From positions 1-23,921 of the forward strand of contig CALKMA010000005.1 in NCBI GenBank assembly GCA_937993755.1: a stretch of 23,921 nt of DNA, written 5' to 3'. This DNA is from HGM13233 sp900762805. GTDB lineage: Bacteria; Bacillota; Clostridia; Oscillospirales; Ruminococcaceae. Position numbers and translations under genes: made by a program. The notes under the pieces are model-generated. The model had not been told where the DNA came from. It saw only the letters and a list, made by a program, of their open reading frames with translations, and did not search any database. Positions 6,121-14,228 of this stretch are shown in pieces; position 1 is the first letter of the stretch; every line of letters begins with the position of its first letter.

Positions 6121-7431
6121 CTACCACATTTTTTGAAAAGTTGCCACATAAAATCCGTGTTCTCCGGCTGTCAGAGGCAAATTTATGACAGATCCGTCGG
6201 TTTGTAACGGATGTCCGGCAAAAACGGCCGGCGTAACGGGGCGAAGCTCCGGGTGCGCCGCCCGAAAAGCGGCGGTGACACCCTCGTTTTCCGCTGTGTT
6301 GACGGTGCAGGTCGAATAGACCAGACGGCCGCCGGTCTTGACATAGCGCGCGGCATTTTCAAGGATGGCGCGCTGAAGCGCCGGCAGCCCGGCCAGCTCG
6401 CCGGCCTTTTTATAGCGAAGCTCCGGCTTGGCGGCCAGCATGCCGAGACCCGAACAGGGCACATCGCACAGCACGCCGTCAGCCCCGCCGAGCGTCGGGC
6501 AGAAAACCGCGGCATCGGCCAGCATGACACGTGCGCCGGCCTTCAGGCGGCGGCAGGTCTCCCGAAGCAGCCTGAGGCGCGCCGGCTGGACATCGCAGGC
6601 AAACAGCTCGCCGGTGTTGCGCATCAGCTCGGCCAGAATGGCCGTCTTTCCGCCGGGGGCGGCGCAGCAGTCGATCGTCTTGTCGCCCGGCTGAGGCGAC
6701 AGAGCGTGAGCGGCGGCGGCCGACCACAGCCCGACGATAGCGACACGGCCGTCGGCAAACAGCGGGCTCTTCTGGATCGGCAGACCGTCAGTCTGCCGCC
6801 AGACACCGGGCACAAAGGTCGGCTCCAGCCGAAAGCCCCCGTCACACAGCAGACGCAGCGTCTCATCGGGATCGCCGGCAAGGCTGTTGACGCGGATATA
6901 ACGGTGCTGCGGCTCAAGCGTCGCCTCCAGCATCTGCCCTGCCCTGAGCTCGCCATACTGGTCGATAAGCAGACGCGCCACATCGTCCGACGACGACCAG
7001 CGCACCGCCAGACGGCGGACAGGGTCGGCGATACGGTCGAGCCTGCCAAAGTCAAAGCGCGGCACGGCGCGCAGGATGGCATTGACCAGCCCGGCAGCCG
7101 ATCGTTTTTTGAAGGCATACGCCAGCGCAACGCTCTCGCTGACGGCGGCGTGCGCCGGCACGCGGCTCATATACAGGAGCTGATAAGCACCGCTGCGCAG
7201 AATGGCGCGGATCTCGGCGTCCAGCCGGTCGAGCGGCTTGGCGCACAAGTCGGTCAAAACAAAATCAAGCGTGCGCAGGCGGGACACGGTGCCGTAGACC
7301 AGCGCCGTGCAGAAGGCAGCGTCGCGCTCATTCTCTATCCCCGCCAGCTCCTGCTTGAGCGTCAGATTGGAAAAGCCGTCCCCCTCTATGCGCATGAGGC
7401 AGCGGGCGGCTGTGTAGCGCACCTTATCCAT
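6121..7431 (-). CDS. rsmB: 16S rRNA m5C967 methyltransferase RsmB (436 aa)
   Basis: It methylates C5 of cytosine 967 in 16S rRNA using SAM. The N-terminal NusB-like RNA-binding domain covers about 1-130 (YTAARCLMRIEGDG at the start). The catalytic domain follows: SAM motif DCCAAPGGKT (254-263), DVPCSGLGML with the release Cys326 (323-332), and YSTCTVN with the nucleophile Cys375 (372-378). The segment before the SAM loop reads GLWSAAAAHAL rather than the QDE-like sequence most family members have, a mild oddity. Its ATG shares one base with the fmt stop (TGATG), which implies translational coupling. Confidence 0.95.
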   Translation of the reverse strand: MDKVRYTAARCLMRIEGDGFSNLTLKQELAGIENERDAAFCTALVYGTVSRLRTLDFVLTDLCAKPLDRLDAEIRAILRSGAYQLLYMSRVPAHAAVSESVALAYAFKKRSAAGLVNAILRAVPRFDFGRLDRIADPVRRLAVRWSSSDDVARLLIDQYGELRAGQMLEATLEPQHRYIRVNSLAGDPDETLRLLCDGGFRLEPTFVPGVWRQTDGLPIQKSPLFADGRVAIVGLWSAAAAHALSPQPGDKTIDCCAAPGGKTAILAELMRNTGELFACDVQPARLRLLRETCRRLKAGARVMLADAAVFCPTLGGADGVLCDVPCSGLGMLAAKPELRYKKAGELAGLPALQRAILENAARYVKTGGRLVYSTCTVNTAENEGVTAAFRAAHPELRPVTPAVFAGHPLQTDGSVINLPLTAGEHGFYVATFQKMW

Positions 7432-8348
7432 CAGAGCAGCAGGTCGCCCTTTTTCAGGCGGCGGCCGGCAAGAAATTCGCTGCCGGTCATCTCGCGCGAG
7501 CCCTGCGGCTTGACGCGCACCAGCTCGACAGCCCCGCCCTTAGCCGAGACGCAAAGCGGCGCGGTTGACAGCACCGTTCCATAGGGCTGCACCTCCTCCT
7601 GCTCGTGAAAGACGGCCCTGAGCAGCTTGACCTCCTGCCCGTTATAGACAAAATAAGCGCCCGGCCACAGCGAAAAGGCGCGTGCGGCATTGACGATCTG
7701 GCGGGCCCCGGTGGCGGCAAAGCTGACCAGCGCATCCTCGCGGCGGATCATGGGGGCCATGGTGGCCGCCTCATTCACCTGCGGCAGCGGGGCGGCATGG
7801 CCGCCTGTCACCAGCTCGACCGTGCGCCCGGCCACCGCGCCGCCCAGCTCGCCGAGCTTTCGGAACAGCGACACGGCGTCATCGTCCGGCTCGATGGCGA
7901 TGGGATAATAGCGAAGGATGCCGCCGGTATCCATGCCCTCGTCCATCTGCATGGCGGTGATGCCCGTTTCGGTCTCGCCGTGGTAGAGGGCCCACTGGAT
8001 GGGCGCCGCGCCGCGGTATTTTGGCAGCAGGGAGGCATGAAGATTGACGCAGCCAAAGCGCGGCAGCTCCAGTATCTCCCTGGGCAGTATCTTGCCATAG
8101 GCCATCACAACGATGAGCTCCGGCTTCAGGTCAAACAGAAACTGATTGTCCTTTCGGATGCTGGCCGGCTGAAAGACCGGAACGCCCAGCTTCTCGGCCG
8201 ACAGCTTGACGGGCGGCGGCGTCAGCACCTGCCTGCGGCCGACCGGCTTATCAGGCTGGCAGACGGCAGCCGCAACGCCGTATTGCCGCTGCAGCGCCTC
8301 AAAAGCCGGAACGGCGATCTCCGGCGTACCCATAAAGACGATCTTCAT
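7431..8348 (-). CDS. fmt: Methionyl-tRNA formyltransferase (305 aa)
   Basis: It transfers a formyl group from 10-formyltetrahydrofolate to Met-tRNAfMet, enabling bacterial translation initiation. Motifs: N-terminal FMGTPEIAVP (5-14), and the catalytic core NLHASLLPKYRGAAP (102-116) with Asn102 and His104, and GMDTG with Asp140. The C-terminal OB-fold-like tRNA-binding domain covers roughly 205-305 (INAARAFSLWPGA-type sequence at 219-231). Length is normal. The def stop is only 3 nt upstream, so the two enzymes of N-formyl-methionine handling are made together. Confidence 0.96.
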   Translation of the reverse strand: MKIVFMGTPEIAVPAFEALQRQYGVAAAVCQPDKPVGRRQVLTPPPVKLSAEKLGVPVFQPASIRKDNQFLFDLKPELIVVMAYGKILPREILELPRFGCVNLHASLLPKYRGAAPIQWALYHGETETGITAMQMDEGMDTGGILRYYPIAIEPDDDAVSLFRKLGELGGAVAGRTVELVTGGHAAPLPQVNEAATMAPMIRREDALVSFAATGARQIVNAARAFSLWPGAYFVYNGQEVKLLRAVFHEQEEVQPYGTVLSTAPLCVSAKGGAVELVRVKPQGSREMTGSEFLAGRRLKKGDLLL

Positions 8349-8351
8349 GCT

Positions 8352-8813
8352 TTATTCCTCGTTCGTCTCGTACATTTCAATGGCGATATCGGTATAGAGG
8401 CGGCCGTCAAGATGATCGACCTCGTGGCAGATGCAGCGGGCGGTCATATCCTCAGCCGTCCAGTCAAAGAGGCGGCCGTCGCGGTCACAGGCACGCACGG
8501 TGACCTTCTGCGGGCGGGTAACAAGGCCGCACTCGCCGGGCACCGACAGGCAGGCCTCCTCCTGCGTTACCGAGCCGCTGCGGTCGATGATGACAGGGTT
8601 GACAAGCGGGACATGCTTTTCCCCGTCAAATACCACCACGACACGGCGCAGCGTCCCGATCTGCGGCGCGGCCAGACCGTAGCCGTCGGCCGCCACAACC
8701 GTTTCAAGCAGATCGTCGATCAGCTCGCCCGTCCTTTTTCCGAAATCCGTGACCTCGCGGCTGTGCTTACGCAGCAGCGGATCCTCCTTGGTCAAAATCG
8801 TCCTGAGAGCCAT
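8352..8813 (-). CDS. def: Peptide deformylase (153 aa)
   Basis: A metallohydrolase that removes the formyl group from nascent proteins. All three family motifs are present: GYGLAAPQIG (44-53), EEACLSVP with metal ligand Cys88 (85-92), and HEVDHLDG with ligands His130 and His134 and catalytic Glu131 (130-137). The usual glycine before the ligand cysteine (EGCLS) is alanine here, a conservative change. A strong AGGAGG ribosome binding site precedes the ATG. The gene lies 27 nt after priA and 3 nt before fmt. Confidence 0.96.
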   Translation of the reverse strand: MALRTILTKEDPLLRKHSREVTDFGKRTGELIDDLLETVVAADGYGLAAPQIGTLRRVVVVFDGEKHVPLVNPVIIDRSGSVTQEEACLSVPGECGLVTRPQKVTVRACDRDGRLFDWTAEDMTARCICHEVDHLDGRLYTDIAIEMYETNEE

Positions 8814-8840
8814 AGCACTCCTCCTGCTTTCAGCAAAAAA

Positions 8841-11075
8841 CTAATCGTCCCGGCAGCCAAAGGCATCGACGGACAGCCGAATGCCGCGGAAGCGGGAATC
8901 GGAATAAAACTCCTCCATGGCCTGCTCGGTCAGGCGGTTCCAGCGGGCATCGCCGCGGCACTTGACCGTCAGCTTATAGCGGTACTGCCCCGCGAGATAG
9001 CCGACGCGAAAGGGCGACGGCCCCAGCAGGCGGACGGGCACGTCCCCCTGTGCCGCCACCAGGCGCTTGAGAACGGCGGCAAAGCTCTCGGCGGCCGCCA
9101 GAACATCCGGCGCCTTTTCCCCCGAAAAGCCGACGGTGTACATGGCGCAGAAGGGCGGGTAGAGGCAGGCCTTTCGCATGGCGATCTCCGTGCGAAAGAA
9201 GCCATCGTAATCCTGCCGCGCCGCCAGCGACAGCACCGGATTGTCGGGATCGACCGTTTGTATAAGCGCTGTGCCGCCCTTCCGGCTGCGGCCGCTGCGG
9301 CCGACCAGCTGGGTGACCATCGAAAAGACGCGCTCATAAACGCGGTAATCCTGCATCAGCAGCAGCTGATCGATGCCCAGCACGGCGGCGAGGGTGACAT
9401 TTTCAAAATCAAGTCCCTTGGCAATCATCTGTGTGCCGACAATGATATCATACCGCCTCTCGCGGAAATCGCGCAGCTTTTGCTCATACTCCCCCCGGCG
9501 GGAGGCCGAATCGAGATCGAGCCGCAGGATGCGGGCCGATGGGAACAGCTGCTCGAGCTGTTCTTCCGCGCGCTGGGTGCCGAGGCCGGTAAAGCGCAGC
9601 GTCCCGCCGCAGGCCGAGCAGCTGCCGCGCACCGGCTCCTGATAGCCGCAGTGATGGCAGTGCAGTCCGGCGGCCGTCTTATGATAGACGAGCGCCGCGT
9701 CACAGTGGGGGCATTTCTGGACCTGACGGCATTCGGTGCAGATGGAAACGGTATAGTAGCCGCGGCGGTTGAGCAGCAGCATAACCTGCTGCCCGGCGGC
9801 CAGGCGTTGATCGATGGCGCGCTTGAGCTGACCGCTGACAAAGCCGGTATTGCCCGCGAGCAGCTCCTGCCGCATATCGACTGTTTCGACAGCGGGCAGC
9901 GGCAGACCAAGATAGCGCTTTTCGAGCCGCACGATGCCGCCGTGCCGCCCGGCATGGTAGTATTCGCTGACCGACGGCGTGGCCGACCCCTGAAGCAGGT
10001 GGCAGCCGCACAGCCGCCGGCGCTCGCGCGCCACGGCCACGGCGCTGAAGCGCGGGCTCTGCTCCGAAAGATAGGCCGATTCCTGCTGTTCATCAATGAT
10101 GATAAGGCCAAGCAGCTGCGCCGGAGCAAAAACAGCCGTCCTTGTGCCGACCACAACGCGGCATTTCCCCTCGCGCACCGCCAGCCATTGCAGCTGACGC
10201 TCGCTCTCGGACAATCCGCTGTGCAGCACGGCGACCTCGTCGCCGAACATCTCGCGCAGGCGGTAGATAGTCTGTGTGGCAATGGCGATCTCCGGCACCA
10301 GCAGGATGCTGCTGCGGCCCTGCGCCAGCATATCGGATATCAGCCGCATATAGACGACCGTTTTGCCGCTGGAGGTGACGCCGTAAAGCAGCGTCTCCCC
10401 CGCGCCGGCCTCGATGCGGGCGCGGATGGCGTCATAGGCGGCCTGCTGTTCGGGAAAAAGGGTAAAGGGCTGCTCCCGCGGCGTATAGCGGCGGTAGACA
10501 GCCAGCTCCTTGTTGCGCGCGCCTCGTACCAGCCCTCCGCGCTTTTCCATGGCGGCAAGCGTGGCGGCCGACACGCCGGTCAGCGCCGTCAGCTCGGCGC
10601 GCGTCGCCCCCTTGGACGGCACCAGCGGGAACACGCGCCGCATCAGCGGCGTCAGCCCCTCCGGCGAGCCGGGGAAAAAGACCGTCTCCTGCGCGGCGGT
10701 GCGGTGGTCGGCCAGCGAATAGCTGCCGTCCTCGCAGCGCACGGCGGCACGCAGCTGCTTGGGCAGGATGGTGCGCACGGCGTCGAAATAGGCGCAGAAG
10801 GCATTGTGCTTGAGATAGTCGATCAGGGCGACCTGCTCCCCATCGAGCAGCGGGTGCTGTTCGCAGAAGAACAGGCTCTTGAGCCCCTCCGACGGGCTAT
10901 CCTCCTCCATCACAACACCGACGCGCGGCTGATCGCCGCGGCCGAACGGCACGACGACACGCGCCCCCGGCACAGCCTGTTCGGCCAGCGAGGGCGGCAC
11001 GAGATAGGAATAGAGCTTATCAAACTGAAAGGCGGCGTTGTCGAGCGCCACCTTTACAGCCCTGTCAGGGCTCAT
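8841..11075 (-). CDS. priA: Primosomal replication-restart helicase PriA (744 aa)
   Basis: A 3'-5' DNA helicase that reloads the replisome at collapsed forks. I see an N-terminal DNA-binding domain (about 1-110), Walker A GVTSSGKT (232-239), a Walker B box reading DEQQ (328-331) where many PriA proteins have DEEH, and the helicase motif GSATPS (363-368). Four zinc-binding cysteine pairs follow: C446/C449, C455/C458, C473/C476 and C486/C489. The C-terminal helicase lobe contains GTQMIAKGLDF (547-557) and QLVGRSGRS (589-597). The start is set at 11075 (MSPDRAVKVALDNAAFQFDK), which overlaps rpoZ by 11 nt. A longer frame to 11231 would cover most of rpoZ and has no family similarity in its first 52 residues. 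Confidence 0.95.
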   Translation of the reverse strand: MSPDRAVKVALDNAAFQFDKLYSYLVPPSLAEQAVPGARVVVPFGRGDQPRVGVVMEEDSPSEGLKSLFFCEQHPLLDGEQVALIDYLKHNAFCAYFDAVRTILPKQLRAAVRCEDGSYSLADHRTAAQETVFFPGSPEGLTPLMRRVFPLVPSKGATRAELTALTGVSAATLAAMEKRGGLVRGARNKELAVYRRYTPREQPFTLFPEQQAAYDAIRARIEAGAGETLLYGVTSSGKTVVYMRLISDMLAQGRSSILLVPEIAIATQTIYRLREMFGDEVAVLHSGLSESERQLQWLAVREGKCRVVVGTRTAVFAPAQLLGLIIIDEQQESAYLSEQSPRFSAVAVARERRRLCGCHLLQGSATPSVSEYYHAGRHGGIVRLEKRYLGLPLPAVETVDMRQELLAGNTGFVSGQLKRAIDQRLAAGQQVMLLLNRRGYYTVSICTECRQVQKCPHCDAALVYHKTAAGLHCHHCGYQEPVRGSCSACGGTLRFTGLGTQRAEEQLEQLFPSARILRLDLDSASRRGEYEQKLRDFRERRYDIIVGTQMIAKGLDFENVTLAAVLGIDQLLLMQDYRVYERVFSMVTQLVGRSGRSRKGGTALIQTVDPDNPVLSLAARQDYDGFFRTEIAMRKACLYPPFCAMYTVGFSGEKAPDVLAAAESFAAVLKRLVAAQGDVPVRLLGPSPFRVGYLAGQYRYKLTVKCRGDARWNRLTEQAMEEFYSDSRFRGIRLSVDAFGCRDD

Positions 11076-11262
11076 CGTATTTGACGGTGAAGCGATGGTC
11101 GCCAAACTCATCGATCGCGATGTTGATGGGCTTGTCGTACAGCTCATACTGCCCATCACTGGCGGCCTCGGCGATGTCGCGCGAGCGGCGGGCAACGGCC
11201 ACAACCAGCGCATAAGCGCTCTCATTTTCATTCAGCAGCTGTGAAATCTGCGGCTTCAGCAT
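11065..11262 (-). CDS. rpoZ: RNA polymerase omega subunit (65 aa)
   Basis: The small subunit that stabilises the beta' subunit of RNA polymerase. It begins MLKPQISQLLNENESAYALV and contains the omega signature VVAVARRSRDIAE (20-32), in which the family usually has a KRAR-type basic motif. I chose the ATG at 11262, not the one at 11289, because a CCAGGAGG ribosome binding site lies about 10 nt upstream and none precedes the longer start. The gene overlaps the end of gmk by 7 nt and the start of priA by 11 nt. coaBC, often between rpoZ and priA in Firmicutes, is missing. Confidence 0.9.
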   Translation of the reverse strand: MLKPQISQLLNENESAYALVVAVARRSRDIAEAASDGQYELYDKPINIAIDEFGDHRFTVKYDEP

Positions 11263-11840
11263 TCTTCCTGATCCTCCTGGCTTTGCCATTCATCTATGAT
11301 CCGGGCAATACGCTCGGCGCATTCCCTGACTTCATTATTTTCCACGACGGCGTCATAATATTCGATCTGCGCCATCTCGCGGTGGGCGATCTCCATGCGG
11401 CGGGCGATCTCCTCCTCCGTTTCGGTCGAGCGCCCGCGCAGGCGGCGCTCCAGCTCAGCGTATGACGGCGGCGTGATAAACACCAGCAGCGCGTGCGGGT
11501 AGCGCAGCTTGACGGTGCGCCCGCCCTGCACCTCGATGACCAGCACGACGGTCTTGCGTTCGGCCAGCCGCCGCTCGGTTTCCGACGCGGGGGTACCGTA
11601 GTAGTTGCCGGCATATTCGGCGCACTCCAGCATCCCGCCGCCGCGGACGCGGTTTTCAAACTCCTCGCGGGTGATATAGTAATAATCGACGCCCTCCTGC
11701 TCATGCTCGCGCATGGCACGGGTGGTGCAGGAAACGCTCAGCTCGGTGTTGGGCCGGATGCGCAGCAGTTCCTTCACCACGGTGTCCTTGCCGCAGCCGG
11801 AGGGGCCGGATACCACGACAAGATATTTTTCATTCTTCAT
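11256..11840 (-). CDS. gmk: Guanylate kinase (194 aa)
   Basis: It phosphorylates GMP to GDP, feeding GTP and (p)ppGpp pools. The N-terminus has the P-loop SGPSGCGKDTV (about 11-21), with Asp replacing the usual Ser/Thr-rich tail after Lys. The GMP-binding region follows, with SVSCTTRAMREHEQEGVDYY (41-60). Start: the ATG at 11840 begins MKNEKYLVVVSGPSGCGK, as in the family. The longer frame to 11924 would cover remA and adds unrelated arginine-rich sequence. It overlaps the end of remA by 11 nt and the start of rpoZ by 7 nt. The order remA-gmk-rpoZ is conserved across Firmicutes. Confidence 0.95.
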   Translation of the reverse strand: MKNEKYLVVVSGPSGCGKDTVVKELLRIRPNTELSVSCTTRAMREHEQEGVDYYYITREEFENRVRGGGMLECAEYAGNYYGTPASETERRLAERKTVVLVIEVQGGRTVKLRYPHALLVFITPPSYAELERRLRGRSTETEEEIARRMEIAHREMAQIEYYDAVVENNEVRECAERIARIIDEWQSQEDQEEC

Positions 11841-12102
11841 CTGCTGCTGCACCGCCTGCCTCGCTGTTTTCCCCTGCCGCGCGCTGGGCGACCGTCTCCG
11901 GCGGCAGCCCTGACAGCACCACATGGCCCGAATCCATCACCAGAACGGTGCGGCATTTGCGGCCGTAGGTGGCGTCGATCAGGCGGCCCTCGTCGCGCGC
12001 CTGCTGCATCATGCGCCGGATGGGAGAGGAATCACTCGACAGGATCGAAACGACGCGCTCCTCCGACACCATGTTGCCAAATCCGATGTTCAGTAATCTC
12101 AT
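11830..12102 (-). CDS. remA: RemA/DUF370 DNA-binding regulator (90 aa)
   Basis: RemA is a small DNA-binding protein that in Bacillus activates biofilm-matrix and osmoprotection genes. In Clostridia this DUF370 gene accompanies yicC and gmk. The sequence MRLLNIGFGNMVSEERVVSI and the later SSPIRRMMQQARDEGRLIDAT and GRKCRTVLVMDSGHVVLS segments are the family core. The last 15 or so residues (AAGENSEAGGAAADEE) form a low-complexity acidic tail. It begins 3 nt after the yicC stop without a clear ribosome binding site, so its translation is probably coupled to yicC. Regulatory targets in this organism cannot be read from the sequence. Confidence 0.92.
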   Translation of the reverse strand: MRLLNIGFGNMVSEERVVSILSSDSSPIRRMMQQARDEGRLIDATYGRKCRTVLVMDSGHVVLSGLPPETVAQRAAGENSEAGGAAADEE

Positions 12103-12105
12103 GGT

Positions 12106-12981
12106 CTACTCGACATTCTGTACCTGCTCGCGGATCTTTTCGATCTGCGCCTTCAGCTCCACGACAGTGCGCGTGATCTCCACGTCGCCCGCCTTTGAGC
12201 CGATGGTGTTGGCTTCGCGGTTGAACTCCTGCGCCAGAAAGTCCATCTTTTTGCCGATCGGTTCACTGGCCTGCAAAAAGGTGCGCATCTGCGCGATGTG
12301 GCTGCGCAGGCGGACGGTTTCCTCGTCCACCGCGGCCTTGTCGGCAAAGATGGCGGCCTCCTGCACAATGCGGGCCTCATCGATGCTGACGCTTTCCAGC
12401 ACCGCCTGCATTTTCTTACTGAGGCGGTCAAAATACTTCCGGTAAATAGTGCCGGCGCACTGCTCGACCTCGGCCACGCACTGCTCGATGGCGCACAGAC
12501 GGTTTTCAATATCCTCGGCCATCTTTTCGCCCTCGGCCCGCCGCATGGCAAAGAAGCGGCTGAGCGCGGCCTCCAGTACCGTCTGCACCTCGGCGAACAC
12601 CTCGTTTTCGTCGGCCTCGGCCTGTTCGAGCGTGAATACCTCCGGCATACGGGCGATGGCGTAAACGTCGGGGCGGTAGTCGGCCCCCAGCTGCTGCGCC
12701 AGCGCGGTCAGCGCCTGATGATAGGCCTCCGCCGTTCCGGCGTTGCAGGCGATGGTCGTCCCGCCGCCGCGGTCGGTGATGCTGACGGTCACCTCCAGCT
12801 TGCCGCGCTCGATCCGGCCGGCGAGACTGCGCTTGAGCTTCTCCTCCAGATAAGCGTAGGAGCGTGTGATGCGGAAGGTGGGTTCATAATAGCGATGGTT
12901 GACACACTTGATGTCAACCGCGATCTCTCTGGCGCCGATCGTCTCGACGGCGCGGCCGTAGCCGGTCATGCTTTGGATCAT
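12106..12981 (-). CDS. yicC: YicC/YloC-family endoribonuclease (291 aa)
   Basis: The family's YicC-like N-terminal domain begins MIQSMTGYGRAVETIGAREI, and the conserved C-terminal DUF1732 part includes LRSHIAQMRTFLQ, PIGKKMDFLAQEFNREANT and the following SKAGDVEITRTVVELKAQIEKIREQVQNVE. E. coli YicC and B. subtilis YloC are endoribonucleases acting on RNA, and the function here is inferred from that family. Length and ends are normal. It is the first gene of the long operon, with a near-consensus promoter 42-70 nt upstream of the ATG. Confidence 0.93.
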   Translation of the reverse strand: MIQSMTGYGRAVETIGAREIAVDIKCVNHRYYEPTFRITRSYAYLEEKLKRSLAGRIERGKLEVTVSITDRGGGTTIACNAGTAEAYHQALTALAQQLGADYRPDVYAIARMPEVFTLEQAEADENEVFAEVQTVLEAALSRFFAMRRAEGEKMAEDIENRLCAIEQCVAEVEQCAGTIYRKYFDRLSKKMQAVLESVSIDEARIVQEAAIFADKAAVDEETVRLRSHIAQMRTFLQASEPIGKKMDFLAQEFNREANTIGSKAGDVEITRTVVELKAQIEKIREQVQNVE

Positions 12982-13022
12982 TTTCTGCCCGTCTTTCTGT
13001 ACCGAAAATTGCAGTACCTTTA

Positions 13023-13051
13023 ATTGTATTATGGTTTGAGCCGGTTGTCAA
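13023..13051 (-). promoter_or_regulatory. Sigma-A promoter of the yicC operon
   Basis: On the minus strand TTGACA (13046-13051) and TACAAT (13023-13028) are separated by exactly 17 bp. The -35 box is perfect and the -10 has five of six consensus bases. Transcription would start near 13016, giving a leader of about 35 nt before yicC. No other promoter this good was found inside the downstream 12-kb gene run. Confidence 0.85.
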
Positions 13052-13085
13052 CTGCCCGCTGCCCTTTTATGCCGCTGCGGTGCCG

Positions 13086-13418
13086 TCAGCCGCCGCAGCT
13101 GTGCAGGACCGCCGCGATCTCGCCGCTCTCAAGCCTATCACGCGGGGTAAGCAGGCGGTCCCACGCCGTAAAATCCGCATCAAAGGCAAAGCGGTCAACC
13201 AGCTCGGCGGCGTTGACCAGCACCGTCCGAAAGGCCGTGTCGGTCAAAAAGGGGTCCTCCCCCGCCAGCGCGTCGATGCGCACATGATCCTCAAACATGG
13301 TGAAGGCGCAATAGCCGGTCATCCGCCCCTGCTCGTAGACAGCAAACACCGGCTGCCCCTGCAGCCGTTCGGGCAGTGTGCGGCGGTCGGCCTCGGTTAT
13401 CTTCAATACGCTGAACAT
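13086..13418 (-). CDS. Hypothetical protein, GNAT-like fragment (110 aa)
   Basis: The product begins MFSVLKITEADRRTLPERLQ and contains GQPVFAVYEQGRMTGYCAFT (20-39), an antiparallel-strand pattern reminiscent of the central sheet of GNAT acetyltransferases. It then becomes mostly helical. At 110 residues it is too short for a complete GNAT fold and I see no clear acetyl-CoA-binding QxxGxG/A loop. It ends in HSCGG. An AGGA-type ribosome binding site lies about 7 nt before the ATG. It follows rluB by 81 nt and is last in that operon. The codon pattern looks coding, but the family is not recognised. Confidence 0.7.
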   Translation of the reverse strand: MFSVLKITEADRRTLPERLQGQPVFAVYEQGRMTGYCAFTMFEDHVRIDALAGEDPFLTDTAFRTVLVNAAELVDRFAFDADFTAWDRLLTPRDRLESGEIAAVLHSCGG

Positions 13419-13499
13419 TTTTGCTTCCTGTCGCTGTAAATTTGCCCCTGTTTATGGCAGCCGGCCACAGGCATGGGGCATCCTTCCGGTCCGGCCGGC

Positions 13500-14228
13500 T
13501 CAGCGGGTGCCCGTTGCATTCCAGAGCGCCGTCAGCTCCTGACGGGTCAGCTCCCGATACTTGCCGGCTGTCAGCCCGCCCAGGCGGATGGGGCCGACCG
13601 CCGTCCGCTTGAGCCGCTTGACAGTCAGGCCGACTGCCTCGCACATCCGGCGGATCTGCCGGTTTTTTCCCTCGTAGATGGTCATCTCCAGCACCGCGCG
13701 GTCGGCGGCATTGTCGGTGACACGGATGACTGCCGGCTGTGTGACATAGCCGTCGTCAAGACGGACGCCGCCGATCAGAGCGATCAGCTGCTCCTCATTG
13801 ACGCCGGGCGCGACCGATACGCGGTAGGTCTTGCTCACCTTGCGCGACGGGTGCATGACGGCGTTGGCCAGCTCCCCGTCGTTGGTCATCAGCAGCAGGC
13901 CCTCGGAATCCTTGTCGAGCCGCCCGATCGGGAACAGCCGCACGCCGACGTCGGCCACCAGCTCGTTGACGCAGACGCGGTCGCGGTCATCCGACATGGC
14001 GGTGAGGATGCCGCGCGGCTTATAGAGCGCGTAGCAGACCTTGGGATTGCGCTTCTTGAAATAGACGCGCCGCCCCTCGATGCTGACGACATCGGTCAGC
14101 TCGATCTGGTCGCCTATCTTTGCGGGCCGGCCGTTGATCCTGACCAGTCCCTGCTCGATCATGCGTTCAGCCGCCCGGCGGGAGCATATCCCCTGCTCGG
14201 ACAGCACCTTCTGTATCCTTTGCTTCAT
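13500..14228 (-). CDS. rluB: rRNA pseudouridine synthase, RluB type (242 aa)
   Basis: An RsuA/RluB/E/F-family enzyme that isomerises a uridine in rRNA. The N-terminal S4 RNA-binding domain covers about 2-50 (RIQKVLSEQGICSRRAAERM, with the family's SRR and VNG-like INGR). The catalytic motif is GRLDKDSEGLLLMTND (102-117) with Asp105 as nucleophile. The C-terminus carries GKNRQIRRMCEAVG and a VKRLKRTAVGPI segment typical of the family. The genomic position next to scpAB matches Firmicute RluB. The ATG overlaps the gerW stop by 4 nt (ATGA). Confidence 0.92.
   Translation of the reverse strand: MKQRIQKVLSEQGICSRRAAERMIEQGLVRINGRPAKIGDQIELTDVVSIEGRRVYFKKRNPKVCYALYKPRGILTAMSDDRDRVCVNELVADVGVRLFPIGRLDKDSEGLLLMTNDGELANAVMHPSRKVSKTYRVSVAPGVNEEQLIALIGGVRLDDGYVTQPAVIRVTDNAADRAVLEMTIYEGKNRQIRRMCEAVGLTVKRLKRTAVGPIRLGGLTAGKYRELTRQELTALWNATGTR

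Noticed and set aside
7605..11084. 1159-codon open frame on the plus strand opposite fmt, def and priA
   Set aside because: It runs antisense to three well-identified genes, has no ribosome binding site or recognisable domain, and is His/Arg/Gln-rich, the usual antisense by-product of GC-rich codon use.
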